From: Massospora cicadina
Lineage: Eukaryota; Entomophthoromycota; Entomophthoromycetes; Entomophthorales; Entomophthoraceae
NCBI GenBank assembly: GCA_022478985.1
Contig: JAKSZP010018515.1
Coordinates: forward strand, 62,001-126,000
DNA length: 64,000 bases
Direction: 5' to 3'
The translations under genes were made by a program, and so were the position numbers. Each line of letters begins with the position of its first letter. Within the stretch, counting starts at the first letter, position 1. Shown piece after piece: positions 54,304-64,000 of the stretch. The notes beneath the pieces are model-generated. The model had not been told where the DNA came from. It worked only from the letters and a program-made list of their open reading frames with translations, and did no database searches.

Positions 54304-56195
54304 AAAATTTTCTTTTACCGCTCAAAGTCACTTTTGAGCAATTTTAAATTTAAAGTTTTATTTATCCACAGCTGTCTACCCAAACCTATTCTTTGATGTC
54401 CTTGGCTCCGCCGCCTGCCACCCCAGTGTGGGGCAGCAGTGCACCCCCACCTAGCATTTTCCACCCCGCGGGCAAGCGCGTTCAGACGGGCTCAAACAGC
54501 CCGCCCACTGCTTCCAACCGTTTTGTCCCCCCACAGGACTTAGCGCTCCACCTGGCGCGCGTCCACCTTTCTCGCCCCCATCCTCTCACCCTCCCTCGCT
54601 CTGCCATTCGCTATTGCCTCAGAGTGGACTATGGGCGTTTGTTCCCATATGCTGATAAGGCAATTATTGAGCTAGCCACTGTGGCCTTTGCACCAGATGG
54701 CTTTATAGACTTCCGCCTCTTAAGGGCTACTTTGACGTCGGGTTCCAATCTGAGGAGGATGCTGAAGCGGCAGCACAAACTCCTCTAATTTATAAAAAAA
54801 CCCCCATTCCCACAACCCATACTCGCCTCCCTTCAGACACCACACTGGTGGTATCCTTTGAAAATCTCCCATCCCACCTTCCACCCCAGGTTTTGTATGA
54901 CCAGTTGATCGCGGGGCTCATGGCTTATGGCACTCAGCCCAACCCCATCTTTGCCATTCCATCTGGTGCAGAGCGCCTTGCTGCTCCTTGGGCAACAGCC
55001 ACCATCATAACACACCACCCTATCATAGCCCAGCAAATCCCACCCCGCGCTAGTGTGGCTGCAGCGCCTGATCATTTCTTTTGGGCTCAGGTCGATAATG
55101 GTAGGCAGATATGTTCCATCTGCTTTGGCTTCGACCATGCAAAAAGAGCGTGCCCTCAGGCCAAGTCTGCTGATGCAGCTTCTGAGCTTCTTTCTGGAGG
55201 TTCAGTATGGGGCGCTTTGCTGCCCCCTCCCACCCTTCAATCTTGTTCAGTGGGCCCACATGGAAAATCAGCCCCTCCAAAACCTCCAGCCTCACTCTCC
55301 CACCTAAATCTACCTCAGCCAAACAGAGCAATGCTTGGACCACCATTGGCACCCAAGCAGCTGCCCATTTGCCCAATCCCACCCACCCAAATTCGAACGC
55401 CACTATTACAGTGAACCAAAATCCATGGGATCTATTGGCTGAAACTGACGAATCAGGTAATGTCCTCATTAGTAAGCATACAGGTCAACCTCTCTGCCAA
55501 GGCTATTATGGTTGGGCAGAATTTTTCCTTCCTGACTTTGATGAAACCCCTACTCCTCATCATTTCGCTCCTCTGCCCAATACAGCCCCCTTACAAAGTG
55601 ATCACCAGCCGCCTTAGCTGCGGTGGCCTCTCCTCATTTCCCAAAACTATGCACCGCGGTGGCCCAGTCAATGGCTCAGCTCCAGCATGGCCTGCCCACC
55701 CTCTTCTTCCCCCTGACTTCCCTGAATCTCCCTGCAGTGACATCTCAAAACTATTTGATGATGCTGAAGTTGCTGTTATGAATGCTGCAACGATTGCTTC
55801 ATCCAACCCCTCAGCCAAAATCACCCGCCGCAGTATCTCCCTTTTCACCCAACTTCCTGAAGCCCGCAAAGAAGCTGAAGTTCTCCTCGCAGCTTTTGTT
55901 AAAAACTTTTCCGTCATTATCTTGATGCGGAAGAGGAAAACTCCTACTACGATGACCTCAACCCCCACTATGCGGATGCCCCAACGCCCTGGCTCTCTGC
56001 TCTGATCTAGTACTGTAACCAACATCCCTTGATCGAGGTGGGTCTTTCTGAAAACCAACCCCCGACCCCTCCTCACCTTCTGCCATGGTGGGTTAGCAGT
56101 TTCTGCTTCCCACCTGGTTAGTAGTTTTGTTTTGTCATTTTGAGTGTTGTGTTTGGTACTGTCTGTCCCCTGGTTGGTGTACCTCGAATAAATCA
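54304..56195 (+). mobile_element. ORF1-only LINE-like element HL3
   Basis: An 1892-bp insertion bounded by a perfect 15-bp duplication, AAAATACAATTTATA (54289-54303 and 56196-56210). Removing it restores continuous RNase H text of F. Coding text is GC-rich, unlike the host: 54393-54788 (MSLAPPPATPVWGSSAPPPS; RLFPYADKAIIELATVAFAP), 54848-55414 (FENLPSHLPPQVLYDQLIAG; zinc knuckle CSICFGFDHAKRACP at 55112-55156), 55380-55617 (NPWDLLAETDESGN). The tail ends CCCCTGGTTGGTGTACCTCG, then AATAAATC, without a poly(A) run. No EN or RT is present. Confidence 0.85.
54393..56005 (+). pseudogene. HL3 ORF1 (gag-like, zinc knuckle)
   Basis: The ORF starts at ATG 54393, runs to 54788, then continues after shifts in the frames of 54848, 55207 and 55460. 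Order: Pro/Ser-rich N-terminus, a folded part (ALHLARVHLSRPHPLTLP; YGRLFPYADKAIIELAT), a second folded part (PSHLPPQVLYDQLIAG), the zinc-knuckle block DHFFWAQVDNGRQICSICFG, a Pro-rich region, then an acidic C-terminus. The knuckle block matches LINE G ORF1 (HPFWVTVDSAPPICTHCDAF). It is probably an RNA-binding ORF1 protein. Confidence 0.68.
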
Positions 56196-56210
56196 AAAAT
56201 ACAATTTATA
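56196..56210. repeat. Target-site duplication of HL3 (right)
   Basis: AAAATACAATTTATA; F text resumes directly as IVQKDALLSTVGAVLSQKDD. Confidence 0.88.
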
Positions 56211-56570
56211 GTACAAAAAGGATGCATTGCTCTCCACTGTAGGGGCAGTATTATCCCAGAAGGATGATGACGGCATGGAGCACCCTATCGCATTTTGCAG
56301 TCAAAGCTTAAACTTTCATGAACAGAACTACACTGTGACTGAGCAGGAGCGCTTGACGGTGATTTATGCATACAAACAGTTTTAGATATATTAACATGAG
56401 GTAAAATTTTAAGGGGTGACAGATCATGCATCCTTGCATTGACTGCAGAATCTTTGTGAACCTGAAGGATGGCTCGCTTGTTGGGCACTGAAGCTACAGG
56501 CGTATGATTTTGAGATTGTACACTGGCTGGGAGAAAACATCAAAATGCAGATTGTCTTTCACGACTACCA
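56211..56570 (+). pseudogene. Element F RNase H, second part
   Basis: DALLSTVGAVLSQKDDDGME, AFCSQSLNFHEQNYTVTEQE, VTDHASLH and WALKLQAYDFEIVHWLGEN give the RNase H fold after the HL3 insertion. Stops at 56382 and 56391 and in the linker show decay. Confidence 0.85.
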
Positions 56571-56689
56571 ACGGTTGCTATTATGGCAGATTTGGCTGAC
56601 ATTATGTATGGGAAGATGGTGGTGGACAAATACCATGATGAGCTGACACAAGTGATCGAAGTGCTAGATGGACTTAGGCGGATACTTTC

Positions 56690-57822
56690 CTACGCAATGG
56701 GGAACTATATAAGCTGAATTAGAGACTTGACACTGAGCTTACCTAAACCTTCCGGTAGACCTGCGATTATTATGAATGTCCATTGGGTGTTAGGACATGG
56801 AGGTTTGTGAAAAAAGTTGGAGTTTTGCAACCCTGCTACTATTAGGAGAGCATGCATTATGATGTGCTGGAAACGGTAAGCTGTTGCCATCAGTGTCAAG
56901 TGGAGAAACCTTTCCACAAGAATACCACATACCAGCTGGTTAAGCCTTGGTTCTCCTGGTATACCGTTTACCTTGATATAGTGGGACCTCTGCCAACTGG
57001 CACAAACTGATTTAAGTATATATTTATAGCAATTGATCATTTGACGAGATAGGTGGAGGCCAGGGCTATATATGACTTGGGAAAAGTCATTACAGCCAAG
57101 TTTATTATGAAGTGCATTATACAGCAACATGGTTGCCCACATTTTATATTAACGGACAATGGAATAAATTTCACCTCACACATCTTGCCCAAGTTGAATG
57201 AGTTGATGGCGATCCGTGGAGTTTTGACTATACCCTACCATTTGGAACTGAATGGAATGGTGAAACGGGTTAACAGAACTTTAGTGAACATATTCCATAA
57301 GCTGGTGAAGGATTGACCCTTAATTTGGAGTACCCTTTTACCTACAGCTGTGCTTGCATATAATATCAACTATCACTCATCCACTGGCAAGAGCTCTTTC
57401 CATCTGCTCTACAGTAGACATTCGTCCCTGCCTGTCCTTCTTTACTCATGTGTAGAGAACACTGTCAGTGTGGAATAACAGTGGTAACTGACGAATCTAG
57501 CAGAAACGCTTATTGAGTTACAAATGGAATCCTATTCTACTAGTTTGGCTAAGAAGAATTATGATCAGGCACCTGACCAGAATAGACATAGCAGATACCC
57601 ATAGTTCGCATAGGAGATCATGTCTTGTTCCATGACCAACACAAATTTGGGCAAATTTAGCTCTCTAACATCGGGGCTGCCCGTTTGAGATTAATGAGAA
57701 GACTGGTATGGATGCCTTTACCATTAAGGAACCCAAGGGTGGTTGGTTTACCAGCCTAGTTCATGTGAAGTTCCTTTGAGCATATAAGTAATAGGACTAT
57801 ATTGTCCAGTCAAAAGGGGTAA
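56690..57822 (+). pseudogene. Element F integrase
   Basis: The zinc domain is broken (HHCC cysteines near 56885: SCCHQCQVEKPFHKN). The core has YLDIVGPLPTG (first Asp), HFILTDNGINFTSHILPKLN (second Asp) and LNGMVKRVNRTLVNIFHKLV, where the catalytic Glu has become Lys by a G-to-A change. AYNINYHSSTGKSSFHLLYS follows, then the C-terminal part (FEINEKTGMDAFTIKEPKGG, SSCEVPLS). The text ends at the purine tract before the 3' LTR. Confidence 0.85.
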
Positions 57823-58297
57823 TGTCAAGAAGTGGATATGAATGGATGATATGTTATACCTTCCAGCGTATCAGAAATTATAGTCAAGACAATTTTCAAG
57901 ATTGAACTGAGAAGTTATATAGATGAAAAGTGAATTTATTGAAGTAGCAATAGGTTGGTTAATTAAAGGAATTCCATTAAAACCTTGAGATAGATGAAAC
58001 CTCTAAAAAGGGAATTAATAGGATATTACCAAGCAGAGGATGCATTTGGCTTGGGAAGACTGAGATAAAGTTTGAGTGAAAGATTAAGTGGATGAGGTCT
58101 TTTGGTAGGTTTGTCAGATAAGTCTGCAATTATTAGAAGTTAAATAAAGTGTTGATAGGGGTGATTGTTTCATTTTTTATATATTGATTGTTTATTAGAG
58201 TTGGCAATCTCCATAGCATACAATTATATTTCTCAGTGGCAAATACCCTGAGTAAACCAACTTGGTGGAATCAAGCCATTACGCCAAAAAACTAACA
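57823..58297 (+). repeat. 3' LTR of F
   Basis: 475 bp, TGTCAAGAAGTGG to AAACTAACA, copy of 48340-48814. Confidence 0.9.
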
Positions 58298-59400
58298 CTC
58301 CCTGTAATGAGCACCAGTTGTTAAGTGGAAATTTCACAGGCTTTACAATTTTTTTAGTAATAGAATATGCTTACTATTTGATATAAGAAGTGCAATATGA
58401 GCCAAAAGCGGTTCAGCCATATGTAAATTAATTTTGTTTAAAATTTCTTAGGTAAACTCTTCCAACAATAAATTGTTATTATATACTATTAACTAGTAAG
58501 GAGCTAAGACAGTTTCCTCAATGATATATCAAAAGTATTTATTGGTAATGAGTGGCAATTTGTTGCCCTTATTAATTATCATTAGCATATATTTCAGAAT
58601 ACATTAATTTTAGTCATTGACATAAATCATCTGACATGCTATTATATGGTAACTACCATTGATATGCCTAAAAATGCAACTATTGTATCATAAAGTTTTG
58701 GCACAATTAAATTGATGATAAATAGGATCAAGACTTTCTGGAAGTTTAAGCAATATATTAGCCATAAGTTAAAATTGATTGGTTGACGTGTAAGTTAATA
58801 TATAATTATAACTAAGAAGTCTAAAAATTCATCAGACTAGTTAAATGAACCAGCAATCTCGCCCAATTAAATAGGATGACAGTTTTAGAAAAATATGGAA
58901 ATTATAATCTGGTTGAAATCAATACCTTAAGCTTTTAGCACCTCATTAAATGTTTAGAGCACTTGACGCTGTAACTTTTGGAAAGGGATCTTTATTTTTA
59001 AGTGGTGGTTATCTATCATACAGAGTGTTACTTCCTAAGTTCTAGTGCTGGATGGCACTTCTGATCCATAAAGTTATGTATAATCCTATATGGAATTGTA
59101 CATATGTTCCCAAACAAGGTTCTGGGTCCCGCAAATGTGAAATAGGCTTCCTTACACTTCCATCACTGTGGAAATAAAGCAAGAACAGATTTGAGAGAAG
59201 AGGTATTGTAACCAGGCTGGGCTCAGAAGGGGAGAAGTCACTGGAAGCATGAGGGGTTTTTTGATAAACACTAATTGCGCCAAGGAAATGTCTGATGCCA
59301 TTGTTTCAAGTCTGACTGATGCATAGCAAATAAAATTATTGTTTAATGGTCTTATTCACCCTCATGTATTTTCCATCCAATTATAGGTGTCAAGCAGTTA
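58298..59400. other. Sequence without recognisable gene
   Basis: AT-rich up to about 59080, then more balanced; the last part may include the 5' untranslated region of LINE G. No domain, repeat or RNA was recognised. Confidence 0.45.
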
Positions 59401-59545
59401 AACAGCAGAGTTTGATTTGGATGATGTCAAGCAGTATACTCCAATATAGAAAACTTTTCTTTCTCATTGCAAACACTTTTGCAACCTATTCAATTCAAGA
59501 CTAAATCTAGTTTGATAATCTCACAGAGGAAATTAGTCTGCGCCC

Positions 59546-60710
59546 ATGTCAGGGAGCAGTTGGGCAAGCAAGGTAAGAGGAGCAGGCGGAAGGCCCGTGG
59601 CCTCCAACGTTCAAAAACGCCCCAGAGAATCCGGCGGAATAGACAAAAATCTCAAAAAACCAGCGGTCACAATTTCCCTGGAGATACTCGCGTGGCAAGC
59701 ACGATGCAACCAGTACATCAACACACCACACTCCCAGTCATTTTCGTTGGTGTAATTTGGAGTCTGTGTGTATCTGGACATCCAAAAAACGGCCTTATGG
59801 GAAAAATTTTGTGAAGATGTACACAAAATTTTCCCAACTGCGGTGTACGTTGCACCTCACTCCATGTCACGCGGTTGGCTGGACCTAGGTTTTGAAAGCA
59901 AAATAGCAGCAGACAAGGCTGCAGCGGTGCGCATAGTGGTTGACCTCCCGAAGGGCAATGGGTCATCAAAACCAAATGCACCAGATGGACAAAATCAAAC
60001 AAAATTTCCTCACGTTTGACTTTTGCCTACTATGGTAAAACGTGACGTTTTGAGCAACACCTGAAAGATGGTCTCACTGTATATGGCGAAATACAAACTT
60101 TCAAAAATCAATGCTTCACGCTGATGCCACACCTGTGCACCATCAAAGCCATCGCAGTTCTGACCCCAACTGAGGAGATCGTGAAGGACCTAACCCAGAT
60201 CCTGCACTCCACTTTTATTGATATCGCAGGGCATACCACCCACCCATTCTGGGTAACTGTGGACAGCGCGCCCCCCATTTGCACCCACTGTGACGCATTT
60301 GGCCATAAGGCGCATGCATGCCCCATCAAGGAGGGCGTCACATTCCAAGAGCACCCCTCGGCGGCCATGGCCAGCAGAGAGGCGCACTATGAACCAATGC
60401 AAGCACCAAGGAGGCTTTCCCGTGGGGAGCACAAGGCTACTACCTATTGGTAAAGCCCATCTCCCCGCAGGAGTGGAAGAAGGCCAAGCAGGCACGTAGG
60501 GCCACGGCCAATGAAGCGGCCAAGGCCACCACTGCCATCCCACACTCACAACACCAGGAGGACATGGAGACCTTCACGGCGGAAGCGACTTGGGAATTCA
60601 TCAACCAATCAGATTCAGAAGCCCATCCTGAGTGGGCCACTCAATCTGAGGATCCAATGGAAAATTTGATCTCACCCAATTGCTGCACCCAAGCTCTCAG
60701 TCAAAACTGA
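59546..60710 (+). pseudogene. LINE G ORF1, zinc-knuckle nucleic-acid-binding protein
   Basis: It starts at ATG 59546 (MSGSSWASKVRGAGGRPVAS, basic). One TAA at 59753 interrupts the frame that continues LDIQKTALWEKFCEDVHKIF, MSRGWLDLGFESKIAADKAA to 60019. A shift leads to the frame of 60124 (VLTPTEEIVKDLTQILHSTF) and the knuckle CTHCDAFGHKAHACP (C-x2-C-x4-H-x4-C, 60278-60322), then a further shift to 60447-60710, an Ala/Glu-rich end. It binds element RNA in known LINEs. Confidence 0.78.
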
Positions 60711-60949
60711 CTTGGGACCTATCCCAACTGAAATTTTTTTTTTGACCTGCTCGATGGTGCACTGAACTCATCTGCACCGCAAAAAAATTTGTCCGACGTT
60801 GGGAAAACAAAAAGCAAAGGCCAAAGTTAACGTGACTCTTTCCGCAAAAATTAACAAAAACCCCAATAGCGTTGCTGCTAACACCCGCTGCTGTGAAAGC
60901 CCATGGGGACCTTGAAGAGGCTGGTGGGCCTGGGGCCCACCCTCACACC

Positions 60950-62280
60950 TAAGGTGTGAGGGGGAAACCTTCACTCTAGGGACGTTGAATATCGCCAGAC
61001 TCAAGGCCTCCCCATCCTGGGCTAGGAAACTGAGTTTTTACAACACAATTTACCCGTGGATATCCTGGCCATCCAGGAGTCCCACTGATCATGAGGTTCC
61101 GCGGAAGCTTGGAAAACAATGCTCCTCCCATCCCTATCCTTTTGGTTGAAGCACTGTGGGGTGCTAATTCAGAAAAATAATTTTTTTCAAATAACATCCT
61201 CAGAAACATTCCTAAATGGCTGAGTGCTCATCATCACCTTCTCGTGGGCTGACGTTGCACATGCAATTGTCAATATCTATGCCCCAAACAATGCACACAA
61301 GCGTCGAGAATTTTCTCATCAGTCAAATCCCTCCCGCTACCCCCTGATTCTTTCCTAGTTGGCGACATGAACTGTTGGCTAACCTCACCAACGGACAGGT
61401 GGCCTCCCTCACCCCATGCCCCACAGGGTCACATAGAACTATGCGTTCTAAAAGCCACCCTCAGGTTAATGGATGCGCTGCTGCAACATGCCCCACTGCT
61501 CAAAAACATGATGCATCCCCACATCTACAACGGCCAATTAAGGTCTATGACCTGCATCGACCTTATTCTAATGCTGGCGAAATTCCAACCCCACATCTCC
61601 CACTTCAAAACTTGAAAATGGAATTCTCTGACCACCAACTGGTCTCAATAACCTACCACTTACCTGTCACAGTTGCAAAGGCCCTGCATTGGTGCAAAAT
61701 ATGCCCCCCCAAGCTCGCATCAACAGGATTTTCCACATGGGTGGAAGAGGCAACTTTGGCAAAATCATTTGTTGCACCATTTTGCGCGGACCCCATTTCC
61801 ACATGGGCAACTTTCAAAGAGGACACCATCTGCCACTATCGCCATCTCTCCTCCAGATGCTCATGAGCCACATCGGCGGTTATCTCATGCGCTCTAGCGG
61901 AATTGGCCCACTTGGAGTCCAACATTCCAGCCACAGGATAAAGCCCTGCATGGGGCTGGAAGTGGGCGGAGGCAGCCGCCCACCTCAACGCACTCGAAAG
62001 GCAACACAAACATTGGGTTTGTGTCCAATACAGGGCCACACGCATCACTAAAGGTGACAAGAGCACCACATACTTCTTTAAAAAAATTTTTGCACCACGC
62101 CAGAGTGTGGCCTGCACACAGGTGCGAAGATCGGATGATTCCATTGCAGATACACCAGCCAAAGTGGCAATCAAATGCAAAAATATTACTCCGAGTTATA
62201 CCAAGCTGAACCAATTCTGCTGGCCAAAATGGCGGAATTTCTCGACTGAGCTCATATCTGCACCATTCTCTGATACCTGG
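60950..62280 (+). pseudogene. LINE G ORF2 endonuclease domain
   Basis: Apurinic/apyrimidinic-like endonuclease motifs are all visible in broken frames: LGTLNIARLKASPSW (start), DILAIQESH (61059 on, metal-binding Glu), VNIYAPNNAHK (61270 on), LVGDMNCWLTS (catalytic Asp and Asn, 61359 on), CIDLILM (61552 on) and FSDHQLVSITYHLP (61625 on, terminal SDH). The enzyme nicks target DNA to start reverse transcription. The region after 61866 links to the RT and is broken. Confidence 0.82.
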
Positions 62281-63924
62281 AGATAATGAATTTAATTACT
62301 CTGAACAAATTATGGACAGCCATTTGTGGTGCGCCAAACCAAAAATGCCCAGGCTTAGATGGCATTCCATATGAGTTCTACAAAAAATACTTCAAGTATA
62401 TATCCCCATTACTGCTATCCTCACTAAACCAAAGCCTGTTGGAAATGCGCCTCCTACCAGGAGGACATGAGGCCTTTACTGTCACACTCTTCAAGAAAGG
62501 GGATAAGCTTGGCTTAGCCAACTGGCGCCCCATTTCTCTAACAAGCACAGACACCAAAATTTTAACAAAAATCATGGATAACCATTTAGGGACTGTAGCA
62601 TCTGCATCCATCTCCCCAGAACTTTTGGTTTCACCCCCAGAAGGTCGATTTGGGATAACATGCACTCCGTGGCTAATGCATGTCAGTCCACAGCCTCTGG
62701 GGCACTGGTATTCTTGGACCAACAAAAGGCCTATGATAGAGTAAACTGGGAATACCTAAGGGCCTGCCTCCATCAATTCCGCCTACCCCCTCGCTTCATC
62801 AACTGGGTGATGCTGCTCACAGAATCTGCGACAATGGCAGTGCATGGCCCAGGCTTCCTAACAGAAGTAGTCCTCCCTCAAAGGGGCTTGTGACAAGGGG
62901 ACCCCCTCATCCCACTCTTATACAACTTCAGCCTTGACCCACTACTGCGAAATGTGAATGTTTAACTCACTGGGGTCCATGTGCCAGGCCAAACCCCAGT
63001 CAAGATGATGGCATTTTCAGATGATTGCGTGGTGGGGGTGACTAATAACAAAGATGCACGCACGCTTGAAGCCCTCATCCAGGAATATTTCCAGGTAAGC
63101 AACGTGGCACTGAACGCCTCCAAAACCGAAATCATCCTCCTTGGTCGGTTTCAGAACTGCTGGGCCCCGCAATTAGTTCCCAACCCGGCCCATCTGCTCG
63201 CCCACGTCCACGCCTTACTAACTCAACACACACCGCTCCACTGGTGCTCCCCTACGTGCCACGTCATACCATAGGACTGGTGCGCCATCTGGGCGTGTGG
63301 ATGGAGGCAGGCGGATATGCGTCAGCAGTAATGGAGTGCCATATACTGGACAACGTGACGAAGCGAATCGTCTCTCTCAGAGCCCACCCTACTACCCTCA
63401 CTGGCAGGGTTGTTCTTGCCAGCTCTATGCTCCTATCCAAAGTCTGGTTCAGAGCCCACGCCATCCCCTTCTCCCCAAGCTTCTTCAAATCCCTGTATGC
63501 TTTGCTGCAAGGATGGCTTTGGTCAGGCCGCCCTCCACAAGTATGGCTAGAGGTCATGTTTGGCCCTCATCATCAAGGTGGCATGGGCCTGCTTGAAATC
63601 AAAGCCCATGCTACCAAGATCCTGGGCACCTGGATCGCGGCCGTCAGCGCTCCTACACTCCCATCCCAACACTGGTCCCGCGCAACCTGCTCCAACTTCT
63701 CCCGAGCCTTGGGCCTCAACAATCCATCAAACCCCCACTCCCTGATGAAATACCTCGCATCGCACACATCGGCCACAGGTCCTCACGCGACTAAAACCCA
63801 CTACAAACGAATCCTACTCTCCATGCGAAGCGCAGAGTGGAGAATTCGTATTAGTGGACATACAACAAAGAGGCCGCCCCTCTCCTCAGTTCACACAAGA
63901 GGTACAGGGGCTACCCATCCATGA
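62281..63924 (+). pseudogene. LINE G ORF2 reverse transcriptase domain
   Basis: PGLDGIPYEFYKKYFKYISP and LFKKGDKLGLANWRPISLTS (fingers) are in the frame of 62286. After a shift, ALVFLDQQKAYDRVNWEYL (motif A) and LPQRGL, stop, QGDPLIPLLYNFSLDP (motif B; the stop is TGA in place of CGA) follow. MMAFSDDCVVGV (motif C, FSDD at 63014-63025) is intact. Thumb and C-terminal part 63244-63924 (LVRHLGVWMEAGGYASAV, LLQGWLWSG, GGMGLLEIKAHATKILGTW) form a 226-codon open frame. Confidence 0.88.
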
Positions 63925-64000
63925 TGGCGTGATCCCATTTGACCCCATGTCCTATCCAGGGTTGACTACCTGAACATGATGGACATCCTTATTCCACTGA

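Larger units (their letters stand above)
48340..58297 (+). mobile_element. Ty3/gypsy LTR retrotransposon F, with two later insertions
   Basis: Direct repeats of 475 bp (48340-48814 and 57823-58297), TGTTAAGAAGTGG to AACTAACA, enclose gag, protease, RT, RNase H and integrase on the plus strand. The left LTR is followed by TGGTGCTCACTTAAGGGG (primer-binding site). The right one is preceded by the purine run CAAAAGGGGTAA. Flanks CTACC and CTCCC are a likely 5-bp duplication with one change. Foreign blocks lie at about 52838-53535 and at 54304-56195. No chromodomain is seen. Inactive. Confidence 0.88.
59400..64000 (+). mobile_element. LINE (non-LTR retrotransposon) G, truncated by the window edge
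   Basis: Two open frames in the usual LINE order: ORF1 with a zinc knuckle, ORF2 with apurinic-type endonuclease followed by reverse transcriptase. There are no LTRs. The 5' start is approximate. The 3' end lies outside the window. Stops and shifts are present in both ORFs, yet most catalytic motifs remain, so it seems younger or less decayed than elements E and F. GC content is clearly higher than that of the neighbouring sequence. Confidence 0.88.

Noticed and set aside
59467..59814. 115-codon basic open frame at the LINE start
   Set aside because: It overlaps the ORF1 frame starting at 59546, whose text continues into the zinc-knuckle region; the overlapping frame does not.

Overview
The window looks like a repeat-dominated piece of a eukaryotic, most probably fungal, nuclear genome. 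The evidence is that almost all recognisable coding sequence is decayed Ty3/gypsy LTR retrotransposon (several copies with chromodomains) plus one LINE. The only recognisable host gene is interrupted by very short introns (31-38 nt) with GT..AG ends and CTAAT branch-point-like motifs. The exact lineage cannot be told from the sequence. Apart from that gene and one tRNA-derived SINE, I see no intact cellular gene, no rRNA, no functional tRNA and no CRISPR.

Layout. 1-8085: gypsy element R1 (+, left end outside the window), split between RNase H and integrase by a second LTR element, R2 (3561-7037), whose gag-like part carries a collagen-like Gly-X-Y stretch. 8258-9045: a degenerate LTR of family H (-). 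9734-10896: a multi-exon seven-transmembrane receptor-like gene (-) with two frame breaks. 11552-11840: a tRNA-derived SINE (-) with perfect 13-bp target duplications. 13262-34540: an ORF1-only, LINE-like element D (-), split by LTR element A (14390-33795, +). A is in turn split by chromovirus B (18237-24173, -) inside its integrase and by chromovirus C (24887-32754, +) just after its integrase core. 34907-35796: solo LTR of family B. 36470-36935: second family H LTR. 37409-43438: gypsy element E (-) with 1-kb LTRs. 46286-48226: second ORF1-only element (HL2). 48340-58297: gypsy element F (+), interrupted by a block with a 75-bp tandem repeat and by a third ORF1-only element (HL3, 54304-56195) with a 15-bp target duplication. 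About 59400-64000: a LINE (G, +) with zinc-knuckle ORF1, apurinic-type endonuclease and reverse transcriptase, running off the right edge.

How the parts relate. Boundaries were read from paired LTRs, polypurine tracts and target-site duplications, which gives an insertion order: D first, then A into D, then B and C into A; R1 then R2; F then HL3. The ORF1-only elements share a zinc-knuckle block with the ORF1 of LINE G and have long target duplications. They therefore look like half-LINEs that could have used a LINE's machinery.

The most unusual signal is a small conserved coding block (core H-T-L/I-D-E/Q-R-W) inside the U3 part of the LTRs of three different families (B, C and E). In B and C it can be followed in frame from the chromodomain end of pol, which suggests that the polyprotein continued into the 3' LTR. 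Most breaks are stops of the CGA-to-TGA and CAG-to-TAG kind and G-to-A active-site changes, as expected from cytosine methylation decay or a RIP-like process.
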